Positions 1 to 8,687 of a stretch of DNA of 34,685 bases are shown in pieces. The position numbers were made by a program, and so were the translations under genes. Under the pieces are notes generated by a model. That model ran no database searches. It saw nothing but the letters and a program-made list of their open reading frames with translations, and was not told the origin of the DNA. Position 1 is the stretch's first letter. Every line of letters begins with the position of its first letter. Source of the DNA: Lachnospiraceae bacterium (GTDB lineage: Bacteria; Bacillota; Clostridia; Lachnospirales; Lachnospiraceae); assembly GCA_014803415.1 (NCBI GenBank), contig JAAVBZ010000026.1:83433-118117 (forward strand), given 5' to 3'.

Positions 1-127
1 CCGGATTGAGGTATCATACAAAATATCGAAGAAAATCAGGAGAGTATGGAATATGCATACTGAAATGATTATAATTAAGTGGAGAAGATTTACCATATGT
101 CAGCAGACTTTACGGAGGATAATGCGC

Positions 128-3100
128 ATGAGGGATAAAAGGATCGCCCTGCCTGGGGGAACCAGGCTGTATACTAACGATAACAGGACTATTCAGATCC
201 GCGGTGAGGTGGGAAGAGGGGCCAGTTGCATCGTATATGATGCAGCTTATGAGGATAATATTGGCGTATGGCACGATATTCGGATCAAAGAATGTTATCC
301 GGTTTATCTGCCTGTAGACAGGGAGACTGACGGCTCTCTTAAAATAGACGAAGACCATGAGGCAGACCTTTCCAGGGCAAAGCAGAGTTTTCTCCTGTCA
401 TATAAAAGAAATACTGAGATAAGAAATACCCTGGGATTGACCAATTCGACAGTTAATGCCACGAATATCCTTCATTACAACAACACGATCTACATAGTCA
501 TGGCTCTGGATGAGGGGACTGACTACAGGGTTTATGAGGACGGGTCGCTTAAAGAATTGTTCGTCCATGTTAAAAGTCTGGCAGAACTGATCAAGAAATA
601 TCATCAGAATGGTTTTTTACATCTGGATATCAAGCCGGAAAATATATTGATCCTTCCTGAAACACAGGAGCATATCCTATTGTTTGATTTTGACTCGATC
701 ATAGCAATAGATGAACTTGCCAAAACAGACAAAGTCAGGCTGTCATTTTCCGATGGATTTTCAGCGCCGGAACAGGTGCGGGGAGAGATCAACAAGATCG
801 GAAAGACGACAGATATCTATTCTATTGGAGCACTGGTATTTTTTAAGTTATTTGGAAGAAAACCGGTTTTGAAGGATTGCAAGATATCAAGTGTATTTCA
901 CTTTGAGAGCATGAAATATGCCAGTGAAAAATACCGGCCAAAGATGTATAGGAGCCTGTCGGTATTTTTCAGGAAAACCTTATCTGCGTCCACCGTATCA
1001 AGATGGAATGATGTGCAGACGGTCATAGATGCATTAGAGGAATTGATCGCATACGCAGATATTGACGGCGTATATTTACTGGATTCTTTTCATTATAATT
1101 CTGCCTGTTTTGTGGGGCGGTGTCAGGAAATTGAAAAAACAGACGCTGCTTTGCAGGAAGAAGGGCTGGTATTTCTTTCAGGGATCGGAGGCATAGGAAA
1201 AACCGAGGTTGCCAGGCGATATGCTTTTAATAACCGGGACAGATATGATACGATAACCTTTTCGGTGTTTGAATCTTCCATAAAGGAGCTTGTCTGTAAT
1301 GAGGTAAAGATCAACGGGGTCACAAGAGAGGAAAAAGAGAGTGATGAGGATTATTTTAAAAGAAAACTGGAGATCTTGAAAAATATCCTGACGCCAAAGG
1401 ATCTGCTGATCATAGATAATTTTGATGTAGAGATGGATGAGGATCTGGAACTGTTATTAGAATGTCCATGTAAATTCATTGTTACCACAAGAGAGGACTT
1501 CCGGGATTTTAATTATCCCCAGATCAATATTGACAAAATTGATGATATAGAAGAGATTCTGGAACTGTTTCGCAGCTACAATGATATTATCTATTCTCCA
1601 GATGAGGATATCGCCGTCAAAAGGATAATAGACCTGGTGGATCATCATACCATGACGGTAGAGCTGATCGCCAAGTATTTACGGGATGCGAATGAATCGC
1701 CTGAAAGCTTATATGGGCGGTTCCTTCAAAAAGAAGGGATCACCGGAGCTGATCAGATCAATGTAAAGCAAAGGAAAGACAGTCGTCTGCGTATTCAGAG
1801 CATCAATACCCATTTGAGGATATTGTTTGACGTCTCAGGCTTCGATCATTATGAAAGCGAGATTATAAGCAGTCTTTCTTTGTTTGCCGGGATACGGATG
1901 AAAAAGTCCAAATTTGAAGAGCTATGCGCTGTGGAAGAAGTGGAAATCAGATTGGAAGCGCTCATAAAGCGAGGATGGATAGAGTTTGATGACCAGACAG
2001 AAAAGATATCTCTGCATCAGGTGATACAGGATCTGATCTATAAAGAACTGCATCCAGATACATCCGGCTGTCCTCATATTGTCGCAGGGATAAACAGATA
2101 TCTATCTGCGGAAATGTCAAATGAAGCAGAGAGAAATATCAGGAGCCAGGTATTTGACGTGTTCATGAGGAGAATATCAGGCAATGATATTCCCTATGTC
2201 AGGCTTTGTCTGAAATATGGAAAAGAAGATAAATTGGATGAAGCTAATGAGATATGTCTTAAAAGCAGTGATGAAGAAGCATTTGACCTGCTCTATAGGA
2301 TATACAGGAAAAAAATACTATTCGTGGAAGAATGCAAGGATTTGTTCCAAACAGATCTGGATCTTAATGAGTATCAGAAAAGCAAATATATAGAAATTGC
2401 CGGACTGCTGGATAAGGCGTCGGAGTATTGTAACATGTATTCAGATGCACCGGAGTATATTGCCAGAGAATTTGTTGAAATGGGAATAGAGGTGGAGGAT
2501 GGATTAACTTATGGAATGCTGGACCGTCCGGGAGAGACCCAGGTTCCGGAATTAGATGAAATCTACGTAAGGATCATAAAGTTATTTGATATCGCTACAG
2601 AAAAATTACCTTATGCAAAGCTTGGAGTTAAGGAGAAGGAAGTTTTGTATGAGAAAATGCAGGTATTTTACGAGGGTACAGGGTTTTATGGGGCGATTTA
2701 CGGGGATGAAAATTTCACTGACATAGAAAAAGCGCTTTGGTATCAGGAGCAGATAGACGCCTTAAAAGATGATGACTCACCCTATGCATACCTTTTGCGC
2801 AATGTATCCAACATGGATCTGGCAAGTGAGTACATGCAAAAAGGAAATTATGAAAAGGCGATCGAATGCTGTGAGAAGGCCTGCCGGAATGGAGAGGAAA
2901 TTTTTTCAGTGATCATGGCCTGTAAATCGGAAGCATATTTAGAAATGGGGAATGTAGAAAAAGCCATTGAATGTCTGGAGCAGATTCAGGTAGCAGAAAA
3001 AAAAGACTCATATTATTCAGGTAATAAGTGTCTTGATCTGATAAAATTGCTGATCGAACAGAAGGAATATGAAAGAGCAAGAGACCATGCACTTGAATTG

Positions 3101-4360
3101 CTGCATTATAAGGAAAAGGAATTAGAAAAGGGAGAATACATGGAGGCAGTCAAAAAAGCCTTGGGAGCAGATTATTATCTGTTTTTACTGGAAGAAGATC
3201 CCGATAAAAAGGAGAACCTTTGGGCGGAATGTGTGAATTATTATGAAAGACTTGAAGAAGAGATGATAGATGAGGATCTGTACGACTTTTTGCTGCTGTA
3301 TGTACAAAAAACTGATATTCCCTATGCTGAGATCATAAAACTCCTGGACAGGATTTATGATTTTGAAAAGAAAGGAAGAGTTACAAGAGAAAAAATCTTA
3401 CTGCTGTCTATCCAAAAGTACAGCGGCCGGGAGAGTTTTGGTAAATGGCATGTCATTTTTTTACTCAGGCTTTCGGAAATGTCAAATGATCCCTTATGCC
3501 GGGAGAGAGAAAAAGCTTTGCAATACTTCTCTATGGCGCAGGAAATATCTGACAGATATAAACTGGAGGATGCGTATATTAAGAGTCTGCTCTGCAATGT
3601 GATGGCGGATATTTTGCTAAATGATGATGACAATGATTATGAACAGATAAGAGAGCTGAAAGAGCAATGTGATTATGAACTCATGGCCGAAAGAGAGATC
3701 CAATATGGAGGATATTCTGATGAAAGAAAGATTGATGCATGGAGAGATGCTGCGAATAAATATCAGGGGATCAATAGATATGAGAAAAGGAACATTTGCT
3801 TAAGACGGGCAGTCGGGATACTGTCTTTAGCATTGGACAGATACGAATACTATGAATTTGACAGAAAGTATTGGCCGGTCATAACAGAACTTATTGAAGC
3901 TTATATATATTGCGGCGAACCAGAAGCTGCTTATGCAGAGCTTAATAAACTATACGGTAATATCATAGATTGCTTCATGCGGGATAAGGAAGAGAAGGAT
4001 CTTTGGAACATCGTCTCCAAAACAGTGAGGATAGCAGGGTATCTGGAAGAAACAGGTAAAAGGACAATAGCCTTAAAGCTTTATACAGCGGCAATGTATC
4101 TGGCGGTAGAAGCAGAGCCGGATCTGGAACTGGTAAGTAAGATGGATATTCCTAATGCATGTCTTGACCGGATCTGTGATGAGATCTGTATGCATCTTAA
4201 GAAAGGAATAGAACCTCAGACCATAGACAGGCTGATAGAAATAAAAGATAAGATGCTCAAGGAAAGCGGTGAAGGCGATGATATCGGAAGGTATCTTCCG
4301 ATTATTCGGATAATAGTTAAGGAGTATCAATATCAGGAAATAGAATTTAAAAGGATCTGA
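128..4360 (+). CDS. Protein kinase - NB-ARC (STAND) ATPase - TPR-like fusion protein
   Basis: Predicted cytoplasmic 1,410-residue signalling ATPase. The N-terminal third is a Ser/Thr kinase domain: glycine loop GRGASCIV, lysine in IRIKE, catalytic loop HLDIKPEN (165-172), metal-binding DFD (187-189, in place of DFG) and an APEQ motif. A STAND/NB-ARC-like ATPase follows, with P-loop GIGGIGKT (352-359), Walker B LLIIDNFD near 425 and a winged-helix-like stretch. The remaining ~750 residues are helical with TPR-like units, for example near 885-955 (YEKAIECCEKA, VEKAIECLEQ). No signal peptide or membrane segment is visible. The frame is open to the left edge and an ATG also lies at 53; I chose 128 because GGAGG at 114-118 is well spaced and the kinase homology begins just after it. 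In STAND proteins the C-terminal repeats usually sense a trigger and the ATPase oligomerises. A defence or conflict role is inferred from architecture and neighbours. Confidence 0.85.
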   Translation: MRDKRIALPGGTRLYTNDNRTIQIRGEVGRGASCIVYDAAYEDNIGVWHDIRIKECYPVYLPVDRETDGSLKIDEDHEADLSRAKQSFLLSYKRNTEIRNTLGLTNSTVNATNILHYNNTIYIVMALDEGTDYRVYEDGSLKELFVHVKSLAELIKKYHQNGFLHLDIKPENILILPETQEHILLFDFDSIIAIDELAKTDKVRLSFSDGFSAPEQVRGEINKIGKTTDIYSIGALVFFKLFGRKPVLKDCKISSVFHFESMKYASEKYRPKMYRSLSVFFRKTLSASTVSRWNDVQTVIDALEELIAYADIDGVYLLDSFHYNSACFVGRCQEIEKTDAALQEEGLVFLSGIGGIGKTEVARRYAFNNRDRYDTITFSVFESSIKELVCNEVKINGVTREEKESDEDYFKRKLEILKNILTPKDLLIIDNFDVEMDEDLELLLECPCKFIVTTREDFRDFNYPQINIDKIDDIEEILELFRSYNDIIYSPDEDIAVKRIIDLVDHHTMTVELIAKYLRDANESPESLYGRFLQKEGITGADQINVKQRKDSRLRIQSINTHLRILFDVSGFDHYESEIISSLSLFAGIRMKKSKFEELCAVEEVEIRLEALIKRGWIEFDDQTEKISLHQVIQDLIYKELHPDTSGCPHIVAGINRYLSAEMSNEAERNIRSQVFDVFMRRISGNDIPYVRLCLKYGKEDKLDEANEICLKSSDEEAFDLLYRIYRKKILFVEECKDLFQTDLDLNEYQKSKYIEIAGLLDKASEYCNMYSDAPEYIAREFVEMGIEVEDGLTYGMLDRPGETQVPELDEIYVRIIKLFDIATEKLPYAKLGVKEKEVLYEKMQVFYEGTGFYGAIYGDENFTDIEKALWYQEQIDALKDDDSPYAYLLRNVSNMDLASEYMQKGNYEKAIECCEKACRNGEEIFSVIMACKSEAYLEMGNVEKAIECLEQIQVAEKKDSYYSGNKCLDLIKLLIEQKEYERARDHALELLHYKEKELEKGEYMEAVKKALGADYYLFLLEEDPDKKENLWAECVNYYERLEEEMIDEDLYDFLLLYVQKTDIPYAEIIKLLDRIYDFEKKGRVTREKILLLSIQKYSGRESFGKWHVIFLLRLSEMSNDPLCREREKALQYFSMAQEISDRYKLEDAYIKSLLCNVMADILLNDDDNDYEQIRELKEQCDYELMAEREIQYGGYSDERKIDAWRDAANKYQGINRYEKRNICLRRAVGILSLALDRYEYYEFDRKYWPVITELIEAYIYCGEPEAAYAELNKLYGNIIDCFMRDKEEKDLWNIVSKTVRIAGYLEETGKRTIALKLYTAAMYLAVEAEPDLELVSKMDIPNACLDRICDEICMHLKKGIEPQTIDRLIEIKDKMLKESGEGDDIGRYLPIIRIIVKEYQYQEIEFKRI

Positions 4361-4452
4361 TCCCGCAGTCGGAATCACTTTCACAGATCGGGCATTCCCA
4401 AAGGATATAATGGATTTATCAATCAATAATATGATAAAGGAGTGGGATTGCC

Positions 4453-6165
4453 ATGAAACTGAAACCAATAGAATTTGGAGCAAAAACTATCGTTCCGGAA
4501 AATCCGAACGATACAGGAAAAATCGATGCTATTAAGGAAAGGATCCTGTTATCCGATACTGAGAGTCTGGATCTGAAAGGGATCACAGCCTTAAGTAAAT
4601 TCCAAGTGATACTTTTTCCGGAGATCAAGTGGAAACTGTTACATATGGAGAGTGAACTTCCCCGTTTTTTAACGGTTATCGGGATCAAAAAGTGGGAAAA
4701 TACCTGGATGTTTCTATGTGGTTCCCAGGAAACTTTTCTCAGTATTGCGAATGAATTTGCGCTTTCATTTAGATTGAAAGAGACGGACGGTCAGGAGATG
4801 GTGTCTTATATAAAAATCAAAAAGGGCCATGCGGAAATTTCCCTGGAACGCGCATATAGTGAGGCCGAACGCGCATTTGCAGGATTTTTGCTGAAAGCAT
4901 CCGACCCTGTTGTAGAAAGCTGCCTGATCAGCGATATCTGGAACTTGGACAAAGTGTATGAGATACTCCTTAGTTTCCTGCCTCACAACACAGATAAAAA
5001 AGCAATTTTTGAGATGAAGCAGCTCAAAGCGGAATATGGCAAGGATTTTGCCAGAAAAAAAGAGCTGCTGGAAAGCTACAGGCAATCTGTCTCAGAGGAT
5101 AATTTCCTGTCTCAGGCGGAGAATATTCAAAAAGAGATGGAGCGCTGGATAAGGCTGACAAGGGAGAAGAAAATTGACAGGGAATTTGGAGAAGCGTATG
5201 TAGAAATCCTTCAGGAGAAAATGGAGATCATAAAGGATGAAGTCCGCAATTATTTAAATAGGACAGATTTTGTTCCCGGGTCAGAGCAGGATTGTAAGAG
5301 CAGACTGCTTGAGCAGTTGGAAAGCATTCCAAGATCCTGCCGGGATAAAATGGTGAGTCTGTACAGGGATTATTGTGACTGGGAAAACAGACTGGAAGAG
5401 ATAGACAGAAAATTTCCCCAAGATACTGTAGATCTGAAGATTCCGCAATACCTTAAGTTCTATCATTTGGGAAGGATCATGATCGGTAAATATCTTGATC
5501 AGGGGGAGAGCGATTACGATGAGGAGAAGCAGATCCTGCAGGAAGAGCTGGATCAGGCAATGATCTACTTTTATGAAACGGATACTGCGCAGGAAGCCTG
5601 GAAAATGGAAAAATATATGAAAAGCAGAAGGAAAGGACTGCGTGGTGAAAAGGAAGTGGACTATGCGCTTAAGTGGCTGGATAAAAACTATGTCACTGTT
5701 CCGAAAATAACAGACAGAAGGCACAGGATGAAAACCATCGCATTGATCAATCCTGATTTTAAAGATGAATCCCAGGAATACGATCATATTGTGATAGGAA
5801 GACAGGGCGTATTTGCAATAGAAACCAAGGACTATTCAGGGAGCCTGAACATTGATACCTATGGTAATTGGATAAGAAGGAAAGAAGACGGCATACGTGT
5901 AGGGGAAAGAAATCCGTTACAGCAGATAGACAGGCATGTAAAACTATTGCGGTCCTTTCTGAAAGATGATATTCCCGTAATTGCAGTGATCTGTATAGCA
6001 AATCGGGAGACGATCATAGAGGGGCAGGAACATTGTCCCATTCCACTTATCAAAAGCGATATGCTGGCCAGATTTATAGAGGACTATCCTTTAGGCGGCA
6101 GGGAACTTTCAGAGGATGAAATAAAGGAATGCTTATCAGCAATTGAAGATCACAGATATAGATAA
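4453..6165 (+). CDS. NERD (nuclease-related) domain protein
   Basis: A 570-residue protein. The first ~390 residues match no family I recognise; they are charged, largely helical and probably coiled-coil around 195-390. The C-terminal part is a NERD domain: GLRGEKEV near 398, then EYDHIVIGRQGVFAIETKDYSG spread over about 442-463 with the E-x-K of ETK at 457-459, and a later NPLQQIDRHVKLL helix. NERD belongs to the restriction-endonuclease-like fold, and the D...ExK residues needed for metal-dependent DNA cleavage are present. AAAGGAG lies about 10 bases before the ATG. The gene sits 92 bases after the kinase-ATPase gene with no terminator seen between them, so co-transcription is likely. NERD domains are known to occur fused to protein kinases, which supports a shared function with the upstream gene. 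Nuclease activity is inferred. Confidence 0.82.
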   Translation: MKLKPIEFGAKTIVPENPNDTGKIDAIKERILLSDTESLDLKGITALSKFQVILFPEIKWKLLHMESELPRFLTVIGIKKWENTWMFLCGSQETFLSIANEFALSFRLKETDGQEMVSYIKIKKGHAEISLERAYSEAERAFAGFLLKASDPVVESCLISDIWNLDKVYEILLSFLPHNTDKKAIFEMKQLKAEYGKDFARKKELLESYRQSVSEDNFLSQAENIQKEMERWIRLTREKKIDREFGEAYVEILQEKMEIIKDEVRNYLNRTDFVPGSEQDCKSRLLEQLESIPRSCRDKMVSLYRDYCDWENRLEEIDRKFPQDTVDLKIPQYLKFYHLGRIMIGKYLDQGESDYDEEKQILQEELDQAMIYFYETDTAQEAWKMEKYMKSRRKGLRGEKEVDYALKWLDKNYVTVPKITDRRHRMKTIALINPDFKDESQEYDHIVIGRQGVFAIETKDYSGSLNIDTYGNWIRRKEDGIRVGERNPLQQIDRHVKLLRSFLKDDIPVIAVICIANRETIIEGQEHCPIPLIKSDMLARFIEDYPLGGRELSEDEIKECLSAIEDHRYR

Positions 6166-7795
6166 AACACAGTTTATCAAAGAATGGTGGGAGCAGGGAG
6201 ACAGTGTGACGCTGATCACCCGTCCCAGAAGATTTGGGAAAACGCTGACCATGAATATGGTGGAGAAGTTTTTCTCGGTGGATTATGCAGGGAGAAAGGA
6301 ATTATTTGAAGGTCTGTCCATCTGGCAGGAGGACAAATACAGAAAGCTGCAGGGAACGTATCCCGTAATTTCCATTAGCTTTGCGGATGTAAAAGAAACT
6401 TCTTTTTTACAGACACGTAAATCTATATGCCGTATCATCAAAGCACTTTACAATAAGTATGACTTTTTATTAAGGACGGATCTGCTGAATGATGATGAGA
6501 AGCAGGAATTCAGAAAGATTGCGGTGGATATGGAGGATAGCGAAGCATCATTTTCATTGAAAGCGTTGTCAGATTATCTTTGCCGTTATTATGGTAAAAA
6601 AGTGATCATCTTATTGGATGAATATGATACGCCCATGCAGGAGGCTTATGTCAATGGATATTGGGGAGAGCTTTCTTCCTTTATCAGAGGTTTATTTAAT
6701 GCGGCCTTTAAGACCAATCCTTATTTGGAGCGGGCAATCATGACAGGGATAACCAGAATCAGCAGAGAGTCGATTTTTTCCGATTTAAATAACCTGGAAA
6801 TAGTAACCACAACCTCTGAAAAATATGCGAGTGTTTTTGGATTTATGCAGGAGGAAGTTTTTGCAGCACTTAATGAATTTGGTTTATCTGAAAAGCGTGA
6901 AGAAGTAAAACGCTGGTATGATGGTTTTAGTTTCGGAAAAAGAGAGGATATTTATAATCCATGGTCCATACTGAATTATCTGGATAAAAGGAAAGTGGGG
7001 GCATATTGGGCAAATTCCAGTTCCAACAATCTGGTTGGAAAACTGCTGCGGGAAGGAAATAAAAGCATTAAGCAGGATTTCGAAACGCTGCTGCGAGGAG
7101 GATCCATCTATGCGGAAGTAGACGAGCAGATCATTTATGAACAATTGGACTATGACGAACAGGCGGTTTGGAGTCTTTTACTTTCCAGTGGTTATTTGAA
7201 GACGAAAAATCTTGAAAGTTGTTCTTCTGATTATCAGGAATGGAAAATAATATATGAATTGGAGATTACGAATTTTGAAGTTAAAGTCATGTTCCGCAGT
7301 ATGGTGAAAAAATGGTTTGGCGGCGTTTCCTCGGCGTATAATGATTTTGTTAAAGCATTGCTGAATGATGATCTGAAAGCAATGAACATCTATATGAATG
7401 ATATAGCTATGGCGACATTCAGTTATTTTGATACAGGTAAAAATCCTGCGCGGACTGAGCCGGAGCGGTTTTATCACGGATTTGTTTTAGGATTGCTGGT
7501 AGAACTTTCAGACAAGTATCTGCTTACTTCTAACAGAGAGAGCGGTTTTGGGCGGTATGATGTGATGCTTGAGGCCAAAAACAAAAACGGAAGTACCATG
7601 GATGACTGTATCATTATGGAATTTAAGGTACAGGATACGGAGGAAGAAGATTTGTCTGATACCGTGAAGAGAGCGCTGGAACAGATAGAAGAGCAGGAGT
7701 ATGCATCTATACTTTCTGCCAGGGGGATTCCCGAAGAAAATATCAGAAAATATGGATTTGCCTTTTGCGGAAAAAAAGTTCTGATCGGCAGTTAA
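6143..7795 (+). CDS. AAA-ATPase-like / PD-(D/E)XK nuclease family protein, N-terminus apparently shortened
   Basis: A 550-residue member of the predicted AAA-ATPase plus PD-(D/E)XK nuclease family (AAA-ATPase_like with a C-terminal nuclease domain), often multi-copy in gut Firmicutes and Bacteroidetes and of unknown function. P-loop-like ITRPRRFGKTLTM has G32-K33-T34, Walker B is IILLDEYD with D159-E160, and the nuclease core shows GRYDVML (D473) and MEFKV (E493-F494-K495). Family members normally begin with about 15-20 residues leading to a YYVDKTxFI motif; here the protein opens at ITDIDKTQFI. The only usable start is TTG at 6143, 23 bases inside the NERD gene in another frame; an in-frame stop at 6122-6124 blocks any longer form, and the ribosome site is weak. 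It may be translationally coupled, or a 5'-truncated gene joined to the NERD gene by deletion. Confidence 0.8.
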   Translation: MKITDIDKTQFIKEWWEQGDSVTLITRPRRFGKTLTMNMVEKFFSVDYAGRKELFEGLSIWQEDKYRKLQGTYPVISISFADVKETSFLQTRKSICRIIKALYNKYDFLLRTDLLNDDEKQEFRKIAVDMEDSEASFSLKALSDYLCRYYGKKVIILLDEYDTPMQEAYVNGYWGELSSFIRGLFNAAFKTNPYLERAIMTGITRISRESIFSDLNNLEIVTTTSEKYASVFGFMQEEVFAALNEFGLSEKREEVKRWYDGFSFGKREDIYNPWSILNYLDKRKVGAYWANSSSNNLVGKLLREGNKSIKQDFETLLRGGSIYAEVDEQIIYEQLDYDEQAVWSLLLSSGYLKTKNLESCSSDYQEWKIIYELEITNFEVKVMFRSMVKKWFGGVSSAYNDFVKALLNDDLKAMNIYMNDIAMATFSYFDTGKNPARTEPERFYHGFVLGLLVELSDKYLLTSNRESGFGRYDVMLEAKNKNGSTMDDCIIMEFKVQDTEEEDLSDTVKRALEQIEEQEYASILSARGIPEENIRKYGFAFCGKKVLIGS

Positions 7796-7807
7796 GAACG
7801 CAAATAA

Positions 7808-7836
7808 AAGGAAGCATGTTATCCACATGCTTCCTT
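7808..7836. terminator. Bidirectional hairpin terminator inside the end of the acyltransferase gene
   Basis: A perfect 12-bp stem (AAGGAAGCATGT / ACATGCTTCCTT) encloses a 5-base loop. On the minus strand it is followed by TTTTATTT, giving a standard intrinsic terminator. The hairpin contains the last codons and the stop codon of the minus-strand acyltransferase gene. It also lies 12 bases after the stop of the plus-strand ATPase/nuclease gene, so it may stop transcription from both sides. Confidence 0.85.
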
Positions 7837-8532
7837 AATTGTTTCTATTATCTGGTTTCTGATCAGGTCGGAAATTTCTCTGGAGTTCATTTCCTTATAA
7901 TCCTCATAATAAAGCGGCGGTAAAAAGTGCACCTGTGTTGTTACAGGTTTTAAAGAATTGACGCCGAAAGGTTTGTAAGAATCAATAAGGGCCACCGGTA
8001 TGATCGGACTTTGGGATTTCATGGCACATTTGAAGGCTCCGGGTAAAAAATCGTGGACTTCATTTTTATTGTTATCGTATCCGCCTTCGGGAAAGACAAT
8101 ATATTTTCGTCCAGCCTTAACTTCATCGGCAACACTTAGAATAGTTTTTAACTGATTTTTCATATTGGTCCGATCCAGTCTGCTGCCTTTAAGAAGTGTA
8201 ATGAATTCATTGGTTATGGGAAGATAGGACCTTTTTTCATCGATCAGGATAGTACAGGGAGTATGGTGAGCTGATATGATCCCTATAGCATCATATTTCC
8301 CCTGATGATTTGCATACATCACATATCCGCCGCATTCAGGCAGATTTTCCTTTCCGTATACATTAGTATGGATAAAGCCGTTGCGCTGCATAATGGAAAC
8401 AGCATGTTTTGCCACTTCATATCTTTCTTCTTCGGTATAGCGCTCATCATGCTTATCAATATACGCAATCCTGCACAGGTAGTATAAGACAAAGGGTAAT
8501 GAAATTAAGACTACATAACAAATCCTTAACAC
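7819..8532 (-). CDS. plsC: 1-acyl-sn-glycerol-3-phosphate acyltransferase (PlsC family)
   Basis: A 237-residue membrane-associated acyltransferase expected to convert lysophosphatidic acid to phosphatidic acid in phospholipid synthesis. An N-terminal hydrophobic segment (about 5-24) anchors it. The catalytic NHQGKYD motif (H76-x4-D81) and the substrate-binding motif FPEGG (147-151) are both present, and the length is usual for the family. The start is GTG at 8532, with GAGG eight bases before it. It is transcribed alone, diverging from rarA, from a well-formed promoter, and ends within its own terminator hairpin. The PlsC superfamily includes other lysophospholipid acyltransferases, so exact substrate is inferred. 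Confidence 0.88.
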   Translation of the reverse strand: MLRICYVVLISLPFVLYYLCRIAYIDKHDERYTEEERYEVAKHAVSIMQRNGFIHTNVYGKENLPECGGYVMYANHQGKYDAIGIISAHHTPCTILIDEKRSYLPITNEFITLLKGSRLDRTNMKNQLKTILSVADEVKAGRKYIVFPEGGYDNNKNEVHDFLPGAFKCAMKSQSPIIPVALIDSYKPFGVNSLKPVTTQVHFLPPLYYEDYKEMNSREISDLIRNQIIETIKEACG

Positions 8533-8562
8533 AAGATCAACCTCACATTTCTAACATTAAAG

Positions 8563-8591
8563 ACTATACCACATCCCAAGATTGTTTTCAA
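8563..8591 (-). promoter_or_regulatory. Promoter of the plsC-family gene
   Basis: Read on the minus strand, -35 TTGAAA (8586-8591) and -10 TATAGT (8563-8568) are separated by exactly 17 bases. This is a good sigma-A match and the plsC-family start codon lies about 30 bases downstream. Confidence 0.7.
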
Positions 8592-8605
8592 CAAACAAAC
8601 GTTCT
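8592..8605. promoter_or_regulatory. LexA/DinR-type SOS box 1
   Basis: CAAACAAACGTTCT matches 12 of 14 positions of the Gram-positive LexA consensus CGAACRNRYGTTYC; only the second base and the last base differ. It sits between the -35 elements of the divergent plsC-family and rarA promoters. It is flanked by a further inverted repeat, GTTTTCA (8584-8590) and TGAAAAC (8605-8611). Confidence 0.6.
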
Positions 8606-8613
8606 GAAAACTA

Positions 8614-8642
8614 TTGCTAATTTCTCAATTATATGATACTAT
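8614..8642 (+). promoter_or_regulatory. Promoter of rarA
   Basis: -35 TTGCTA (8614-8619) and -10 TACTAT (8637-8642) have a 17-base spacer. The predicted transcription start falls near 8649, inside SOS box 2, so a repressor bound there would block initiation. Confidence 0.55.
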
Positions 8643-8646
8643 TTAA

Positions 8647-8660
8647 CAAACAAATGTTCT
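8647..8660. promoter_or_regulatory. LexA/DinR-type SOS box 2
   Basis: CAAACAAATGTTCT is a second copy of the box 55 bases downstream of the first, again 12 of 14 matches to the consensus. The two copies share a longer common word (AACAAACAAA followed by C or T, then GTTCTGA). This one overlaps the predicted +1 of rarA. Confidence 0.6.
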
Positions 8661-8687
8661 GACACAATAGATAGTTAAGGGAAATAT

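Noticed and set aside
53-127. Upstream in-frame start of the kinase gene at 53
   Set aside because: The added residues are basic and unlike kinase N-termini, and the better ribosome site is at 114-118. It is not fully excluded because the frame stays open to the left edge.
97-138. Short frame MSADFTEDNAHEG before the kinase gene
   Set aside because: Thirteen codons with a weak purine stretch upstream; it overlaps the preferred kinase start in another frame and nothing else supports it.
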